NCBI GenBank assembly: GCA_046051225.1
Contig: JBJOOR010000020.1
Location: 1-32,608, forward strand
DNA length: 32,608 nt
Source of the DNA: CAIODY01 sp046051225
GTDB taxonomy: Bacteria > Bacteroidota > Bacteroidia > Chitinophagales > CAIODY01
Reading direction: 5' to 3'
Both the position numbers and the translations under genes were made by a program. The notes beneath the pieces are model-generated. The model ran no database searches and was not told the DNA's origin. It was given only the letters and a program-made list of their open reading frames with translations. Position 1 is the first letter of the stretch; each line of letters begins with the position of its first letter. Positions 28,201-32,608 of the stretch are shown here, in pieces.

Positions 28201-29135
28201 GAAATAATGCTTCATTAATTTGGATTGACCAACCTGCAACACCCTTCGGAACAACAGCTTCGGGCTTTATCATTGATGCCAAACATGCAGATTGTAATGG
28301 CGATGGAATAATTGATGGCAATGATACTACAGCCATTTTACAAAATTATGGCTTAACACATTTGCGTAAAAAAAGTGGTGCCGATTTAATGACACTTACT
28401 GTTGGGCCAGATACCTTGTATCAAAACACAACAGCAATTATTCATATCGGGTTGGGTACAGCAGCCTTGCCAATAGATAGTGTTTATGGAGTAGCATTTT
28501 CATTTAATGTTGACCCAACAGCTATTGATACCAACTCTATAACCATTACTGCGCCTGCATCGTGGCTGTTTAATAATGCAACTGACCATTTTCAAATATT
28601 TAAATTATCGAAATCTGCCACAAGAGTTGATGTAGGTTTGGTTCGAAATAATCATATCAGCAAATCGGGTTTTGGCGATGTAGTAACCGTTACTATTGAT
28701 ATTACAACAGGTAATATAGTTGGTAGAGAAGATGCATTGGCGGCTTACAATAAAAAATATCAATTGCATTGTTCGGTAGATAATGTTACTATTTTAAAAT
28801 TAGATGGCTCAATGATTTCGGCAAATGTAGTAGCAGATTCTTCCATCGTTTTATACAATAAACCTGATGGAATAAGCAATGTATCTACTCAAAATTTATC
28901 GCAATCAATTATTCCAAATCCTGCTACCAACAATGTTTCTATTAAATTAAGAGGATATAATTACAATGAAGAAAAGAAATTAATTTTGATAGATGCAACG
29001 GGCAGATTGATGCTTCAAAAAACATTTACCAGCAATCAAACTACGATTGATATTTCAGAATTGAACCAAGGAATTTATATTGCAAAAATTATTTCTGAAA
29101 AAGGAATCAGCGAAAGTAAATTGATAAAACAATAG
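25284..29135 (+). CDS. T9SS-exported repeat protein with GEVED, dockerin- and cohesin-like domains, module 2
   Basis: The ATG at 25284 begins a signal peptide (MKKIITLISLCLMMLVAKSQ). The 1283-residue protein carries about ten Cys-Asp-Ser repeats of roughly 48-60 residues, each with a Cys early, a G.Y.DTL turn and a CDSIITLNL end. They are split by a GEVED-type domain (about 136-303, WIDFNHNGIFDATE and GSTDDFKVY) and a PKD-like segment (about 515-600). The rear end has the two dockerin-like loops (about 940-1030), a cohesin-like domain (about 1033-1192) and a T9SS type A tail (about 1193-1283). It is predicted to be a long surface filament or adhesin, with the tail used for export and anchoring. 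It is the second of three secreted module proteins. Confidence 0.9.
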   Translation: MKKIITLISLCLMMLVAKSQSCQTSYSGFTQTVCDIHPYTFNQHALAISGTYTDTLVNFHGCDSVIYLYLTVLPSNINQTKSICTGSTFTFKSQQLSVSGIYKDSLTNYLGCDSIITLNLTVSATYPVTQTLTTASPSACGSNPVSFTVHEQDTSITNIFYSCNGGGGNKLLLNTIQVNTFYATGITHNASYFNGATNMSVTNLIPGNNYSIYAAFDTSYLYPAGAGVMMWIDFNHNGIFDATEILVNSQGTNYINTGFTIPANTLSGATLMRIRTTANGAYLPNPCVNYTTGSTDDFKVYITTSNNLYDLKYVGASSSSTVSTFSSNTFSPSIPTSALYFTTVTNQQGCSINTDSIQLNVLAASADTIYDTICHGTFNFNGQLLNQTGTYQSHLNNAVGCDSAVTLKFISHISFTYLNQNLCHGGSFVFKNQTLTQPGTYYDTLTNYMGCDSLITLSLIVPTTYTWQYHYLCAGATDTFNNHILTTSGYYYDTLPDHANCGDSILILYLTIYNPVIANAGNDYNGCGGNGVTLGGFPTATGGYNGSNAYSYNWLPSIGLSNSNIAHPIAAPTNNTVYKLLVTDAFGCIGKDSMQFNITNSTTFGNINQNICNGSSYFFNNQTITASGIYYDTLINFSGCDSIITLHLLANTSSSSIINQSICGNSSFQFNNQSLTNAGVYFDTLVNYTGCDSIITLNLSITTAINLSVNHTTCFNVPYLFNGQMLSNSGTFLDTLLGTSCDTFVTLNLVVLPISNTSISQTICGNQFYFFNNQNLNTSGAYTQTLINYLGCDSIITLHLTVNPISNTTINQTICNYAPYVFNGKSLTASGTYYDTLINQFTCDSIITLNLTLNPLPAVHMTGTFAHCGDSCMNVTISGSALTSWTWRFAGGISTTSFNATLLNQTICLKNISPNGVIAFIGADINGCQNFDTVLTIQPTDCVWPGDANSDLVADNLDIFPIGLLNGTTGPIRNNASLIWIDQPATPFGTTASGFIIDAKHADCNGDGIIDGNDTTAILQNYGLTHLRKKSGADLMTLTVGPDTLYQNTTAIIHIGLGTAALPIDSVYGVAFSFNVDPTAIDTNSITITAPASWLFNNATDHFQIFKLSKSATRVDVGLVRNNHISKSGFGDVVTVTIDITTGNIVGREDALAAYNKKYQLHCSVDNVTILKLDGSMISANVVADSSIVLYNKPDGISNVSTQNLSQSIIPNPATNNVSIKLRGYNYNEEKKLILIDATGRLMLQKTFTSNQTTIDISELNQGIYIAKIISEKGISESKLIKQ
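28107..28384 (+). repeat. Dockerin-coding repeat, copy 2
   Basis: This near-identical DNA copy of 22590-22867 encodes the same two EF-hand-like loops in the module 2 protein. Confidence 0.85.
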
Positions 29136-29241
29136 TTTGAAGAGGTCTATAGTAATCAGTAAATAGTTCGCAGTAAAAACCTTTCAAGTTGATAAAATTT
29201 GGAAGGTTTTTTTATTGCGGTATTTTGTATTTACTGAATAC
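28863..29241 (+). repeat. Sorting tail and terminator repeat, copy 2
   Basis: This is the gap-free 379-base partner of 23340-23718. The stop codon sits at the same offset in both copies. Confidence 0.85.
29175..29213. terminator. Bidirectional intrinsic terminator, modules 2/3
   Basis: AAAAACCTTTCAAGTT (29175-29190) and AATTTGGAAGGTTTTT (29196-29211) form the same hairpin as at 23652, with the loop GATAA. The two substitutions relative to that copy turn Watson-Crick pairs into G-U pairs, so on the plus-strand RNA the stem survives. Confidence 0.87.
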
Positions 29242-29251
29242 CGATAACTGC

Positions 29252-30658
29252 TTATTGAAGACTATTCAACTTTTCCATCAACCAATTTTTATCGGGTACT
29301 TCGGTATCTACATTTAATTGTTCTAATATGTTAGTTGCCATTTTTTTACTATTGACTTTTAGTAATTTTTGAAAATACAAAACAAATTTTTTATACCGCT
29401 TTTGATAATGAATGGATAGCTTTCTTTTTCGATTCAATAATTTATTAAAGCTTGCCATCAAATCATCTAATGTATCTAATTCATTTAACTCAAATAAAGT
29501 TTTAGCTTGCATTACTTTAATATCTAGCTGATAAAAAATATCGGTATAAGCTACTTGATTCAATAGTTTCAGCGATTCAGTATATTTTTTTTGAATAAAA
29601 AATACTTTAGCTAAATTGTAGCTATATGCATTTTCAATTTCATCTTTTGGTAAACATAAATTGTATTTTAAAATAAAATTTTCAGCCCAACTAATTTCCT
29701 TTTGTTGCAAAGCAACGGTGATAATATTTTTAAAATCCCAAGGGCTAATTGTTTTTTGTTGAATAATTAAATGTAGCTGCAATCCTATTTTATAAATTTC
29801 AAAAATCTCTTTATAAAAATTTGTATTGCCCGAATTAATTTGAGCAATGCAATAATTGATTAAGAATAAATAAATTTCTTTTTTTGTAGTAGTTAATAAT
29901 TTGCTTTTACGAAGTAATAATTTTTCTTTTAGCCATTTGTAATAAAGCGTAGCATCGGTTGATGTTTCCATCAATAATATTTGCCTATTTATTTCTATCG
30001 TTTCATCAAGCATTTTATTTTGCTGCAAATAATCTAATAAAAAATCTTCCCATAAAATTTCTATAGGTTGGTCAAACATTTTTTTGTAATGCAATGCTGC
30101 ACTCCAATATTTTAATTTTTGATGCAGATAAAAATTATCTAACGATGTTAATACATCGGCTGTATTCCTTGGTTCGGTGCGGCTTTGCAATATTTCCTGA
30201 TAATTATTTATTTGCTGCTGCCATAAAAAATTATCAAAATATTGATTTTGATTTTCATCTTGATACTCTATTTGATGTTTTGTTTTCGAGGCATGATACA
30301 AAAACAAATTTGTAAGTTTTCGCTGATTTAATATTTGCAAATAATTAAGCTCGATGGCGCTGCTTTTAGTTTCTAAATTATTTAATGAAATAAAATTAGC
30401 AGCCAATTGATATAATGCCGAGCAATATTTATTAAACTGCAATGAATTAAATTTTGCTTTCTTGTTTATTTGTTTCCAAACTAATAAAGCATTAATTTCA
30501 TTTTTATTTCGTGAATGTAAAAATGGGCGAATGGCTTCAAACAACTCATAAAATAAAGGATTAGTATTATGATAAGGGCTTTGTAAATACAACCTGAAGC
30601 GGTGAATTTCTTGTGGCGAAAAGGTATTTATAAGCAACAGTAGTTTTGAATTATTCAT
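29252..30658 (-). CDS. Cytoplasmic helical-repeat protein, module 3
   Basis: The product is 468 residues from the second of two adjacent ATGs (30658, MNNSKLLLLINTFSPQE), which matches the paralogue starts; the first ATG at 30661 adds one Met. It is all-helical with no signal peptide or membrane segment. It shares HRFRLYLQSPYHNTNPLFYELF, LQSRTEPRNTADVLTSLDNFY and EVPDKNWLMEKL with its paralogues (long runs abbreviated). It diverges from the module 3 secreted gene across about 170 bases and converges on module 2, with the hairpin terminator between. Its function is unknown; it is the constant cytoplasmic partner of each module. Confidence 0.77.
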   Translation of the reverse strand: MNNSKLLLLINTFSPQEIHRFRLYLQSPYHNTNPLFYELFEAIRPFLHSRNKNEINALLVWKQINKKAKFNSLQFNKYCSALYQLAANFISLNNLETKSSAIELNYLQILNQRKLTNLFLYHASKTKHQIEYQDENQNQYFDNFLWQQQINNYQEILQSRTEPRNTADVLTSLDNFYLHQKLKYWSAALHYKKMFDQPIEILWEDFLLDYLQQNKMLDETIEINRQILLMETSTDATLYYKWLKEKLLLRKSKLLTTTKKEIYLFLINYCIAQINSGNTNFYKEIFEIYKIGLQLHLIIQQKTISPWDFKNIITVALQQKEISWAENFILKYNLCLPKDEIENAYSYNLAKVFFIQKKYTESLKLLNQVAYTDIFYQLDIKVMQAKTLFELNELDTLDDLMASFNKLLNRKRKLSIHYQKRYKKFVLYFQKLLKVNSKKMATNILEQLNVDTEVPDKNWLMEKLNSLQ

Positions 30659-30748
30659 CATACTAAAGATTATTTAATTATGTAAAGCTATACTATACAA
30701 GGCTTATTTTAAAATAATATTACATCATACTTTGGATAATTGTATTTT

Positions 30749-30798
30749 TTTGTACTTGCAGTCAATGAAATATTAGTTGAGTTTTGCATCATCAAAAT
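30749..30798 (+). promoter_or_regulatory. Two-part upstream block of the secreted gene, module 3
   Basis: TTTGTACTTG (30749-30758), 24 bases, then TTTGCATCATCAAAAT (30783-30798). A TTTG 18 bases upstream (30731-30734) could be the -33 element. The ATG follows at 30832. Confidence 0.6.
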
Positions 30799-30831
30799 AA
30801 TATTTCAACAAACCAATTAAATGATATAGCC

Positions 30832-32608
30832 ATGAAAAACATTTTAATCTTCTGTTTATTTTATTTTTTCTTTTTTACTAACCGTTCTCAAGCCCAATCT
30901 TGGAGTCAAGTAGGTGCAATCAACGACACTTTTTCTTGTCTTTCAATTACGAACGATGCTATGGGAAATGTATATGTAGCAGGTTATTTTGCAAATTCTA
31001 GCGGAAATAGATATGTAGCGAAATGGAATGGAACTAACTGGAGTGAAGTAGGTGGCTTAAATGGATTAGCCGCTAACGATTTAATCTGGAATATTTGTAG
31101 TAATGCTGCTGGAAATATTTATGCTGCTGGAGGTTTTACTAACTCAAATGGTAAGATGTATGTCGCAAAATGGGATGGAACTAATTGGAATGAAGTGGGT
31201 GGTTTGAATGGACTTTCTGCCAATAATCAAATTAATGCTGTTTGCTACGATGCTTCGGGTAATATATACGCAGCAGGATTTTTTACCAACTCAAATGGTA
31301 AGATGTATGTAGCAAAATGGAATGGAGCTAATTGGAGTGAGCTAGGTGGCGCTAATGGATTATCAGCGAATCAAGGCATTTCTTCAGTTTGTAGCGATGC
31401 TTCAGGAAATATATATGCTGCTGGAAATTTTACCAACTCAACTGGTAAATATTATGTAGCGAAGTGGAATGGAAATAATTGGAGTGAGTTAGGCGGCGCA
31501 AATGCTTTATCTGCAAATGGAATGATTAATAGTGTTTGCAGCGATGCTTCAGGAAATATATATGCTGCTGGAAATTTCAGTAATTCTAATGGGAACAAAT
31601 ATATAGCAAAATGGAATGGAACTAATTGGAGTGAGTTAGGTGGCGTAAATGCTCTATCTGCAAATAATTTTATTTATTCAGTTTGCAGTGATGTAGTTGG
31701 AAATATATATGCTGCTGGCTATTTTACAAATTCAAACGGACAATATTATGTAGCAGAGTGGAATGGAAGTACTTGGAGTGAATTGGGTGGCGCAAATGCT
31801 TTGGCAGCAAATAATTACATTTTCGGTATTTGCAATAATGGTACAGGAAATATATATGCTTGTGGCTTGTTTAGAAATTCTATTGGACCCTATGTTGCAA
31901 AATATAGCAGTTCTTGTTTTGCTACTAGTAGTTCAATTAACCAAAGTATTTGCGCAGGTTCATCAGTTTTATTTAATGGCCAAAATATTTCTGTTAATGG
32001 CACTTATAAAGATACACTTACAAATTACTTAGGCTGTGATTCAGTTATTACTTTAAACTTAATTGTTAACCCATCGCCTACAATTTCTTTCACAACTGAA
32101 TATCAATCCTGCTTTAATCCAACTTTTTGCGCAGCAATCAATATGACTGCTACTAATGGTGTTGCACCTTATACTTTTAACGTAAATACTGTTCATGGTG
32201 GTGTTTATAATTCTATCAATAAAACAATATGTTGGAGTGTGCCACTACAAGATACAATAACCATAATGGTAACAGACGCAAATGGTTGCACAGCATCTTC
32301 AACGGATACTATAAAATTATCTACTGATTGTGTTTGGCCTGGTGATGCCAACAGCGATTTAGTAGCTGATAATTTAGATATTTTTCCTATTGGGTTATTG
32401 AATGGAACAACTGGGCCAGTAAGAAATAATGCTTCATTAGTTTGGATTGACCAACCTGCAACACCTTTTGGAACAAGTGCTTCGGGCTTTACCATTGATG
32501 CCAAACATGCAGATTGTAATGGCGATGGAATAATTGATGGCAATGATACTACAGCCATTTTACAAAATTATGGCTTAACACATTTGCGTAAAAAAAGTGG
32601 TGCCGATT
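30832..32608 (+). CDS. Secreted beta-propeller protein with dockerin-like segment, module 3 (cut by window end)
   Basis: The ATG at 30832 opens a frame that stays open to the window end (592 complete codons). The signal peptide is MKNILIFCLFYFFFFTNRSQA. Seven tandem 49-residue units follow (about 37-361), with the core SGNIYAAGxFTNSxGxxYVAKWNG and WSELGG. They read as a seven-bladed propeller. Unit 7 lacks its WSELGG part, while the mature N-terminus begins WSQVG, so the ring may close by strand exchange. Then come one Cys-Asp-Ser repeat (about 365-412, LGCDSVITLNL), a PKD-like segment, and the dockerin-like loops starting near residue 500. A cohesin-like domain and a T9SS tail are expected beyond the window but not seen. 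Confidence 0.88.
   Translation, partial: MKNILIFCLFYFFFFTNRSQAQSWSQVGAINDTFSCLSITNDAMGNVYVAGYFANSSGNRYVAKWNGTNWSEVGGLNGLAANDLIWNICSNAAGNIYAAGGFTNSNGKMYVAKWDGTNWNEVGGLNGLSANNQINAVCYDASGNIYAAGFFTNSNGKMYVAKWNGANWSELGGANGLSANQGISSVCSDASGNIYAAGNFTNSTGKYYVAKWNGNNWSELGGANALSANGMINSVCSDASGNIYAAGNFSNSNGNKYIAKWNGTNWSELGGVNALSANNFIYSVCSDVVGNIYAAGYFTNSNGQYYVAEWNGSTWSELGGANALAANNYIFGICNNGTGNIYACGLFRNSIGPYVAKYSSSCFATSSSINQSICAGSSVLFNGQNISVNGTYKDTLTNYLGCDSVITLNLIVNPSPTISFTTEYQSCFNPTFCAAINMTATNGVAPYTFNVNTVHGGVYNSINKTICWSVPLQDTITIMVTDANGCTASSTDTIKLSTDCVWPGDANSDLVADNLDIFPIGLLNGTTGPVRNNASLVWIDQPATPFGTSASGFTIDAKHADCNGDGIIDGNDTTAILQNYGLTHLRKKSGAD
30940..31915 (+). repeat. Seven tandem 147-bp propeller repeats
   Basis: The units recur every 147 bases; for example GTTTG(T/C)AGCGATGCTTCAGG starts at 31387 and again at 31534. 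Copies 3-5 are closest at the DNA level. Copies 1 and 7 are the most diverged, and copy 7 is shortened. Confidence 0.85.
32329..32608 (+). repeat. Dockerin-coding repeat, copy 3
   Basis: This is the third near-identical copy of the dockerin-coding DNA. It runs to the window end and so fixes the module 3 gene as a member of the same family. Confidence 0.85.

Noticed and set aside
30940..31915. Regular repeats considered as a CRISPR array
   Set aside because: The 147-base period is a codon multiple, the frame is open, and the units encode a conserved 49-residue motif without unique spacers.
31763..32032. Plus-strand 89-codon open frame
   Set aside because: It is a shifted frame inside the propeller/Cys-Asp-Ser repeat gene, which is open through the whole region.

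Overview
The window is AT-rich bacterial DNA from a member of the Bacteroidota. Four things point there: TAnnTTTG-type -7 promoter boxes, two proteins ending in a type IX secretion (T9SS) sorting domain, start codons with almost no Shine-Dalgarno sequences, and the lineage-typical repeat families. A placement near Chitinophagales is only a guess.

Region 1 (1-4240) looks like an integrated mobile element, or its right end. A 400-base leader carries helically phased short repeats. It is followed by a run of small unknown genes: a membrane/coiled-coil protein, two paralogous small acidic proteins, and between them a zinc-ribbon protein. Last come a small gene overlapping a large serine recombinase. 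The recombinase reading frame runs into the 3' end of an initiator tRNA gene on the opposite strand and covers that tRNA's intrinsic terminator, which marks the integration site. The 7-mer CGTCAAT/ATTGACG occurs 14 times in 192-2254.

Region 2 (4283-7714) is host backbone: a divergent promoter pair, then metG (methionyl-tRNA synthetase) carrying an in-frame palindromic repeat insertion. A small membrane protein and a lipoprotein follow, sharing a duplicated 27-bp junction with a short degenerate third unit.

Region 3 (7715-18306) is a probable three-gene operon for surface proteins: an outer-membrane beta-barrel, a 2261-residue secreted giant, and a secreted protein built of fibronectin III-like domains.

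Region 4 (18308-32608) is the most striking part: three tandem copies of a divergent two-gene module. On the minus strand each copy has a cytoplasmic, all-helical protein of about 470 residues. On the plus strand each has a large secreted protein. The secreted proteins have different front ends (a beta-helix; ten Cys-Asp-Ser repeats with a GEVED domain; a seven-bladed propeller). Their rear ends are nearly the same: a dockerin-like pair of EF-hand loops in all three, then a cohesin-like domain and a T9SS sorting tail in the two complete ones. The third gene is cut by the window end. All three secreted genes share a two-part upstream block with an exact 24-base spacer, and both complete modules end in near-identical bidirectional terminators. 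The module looks like a duplicating platform that swaps surface-exposed heads on a constant export and assembly tail.
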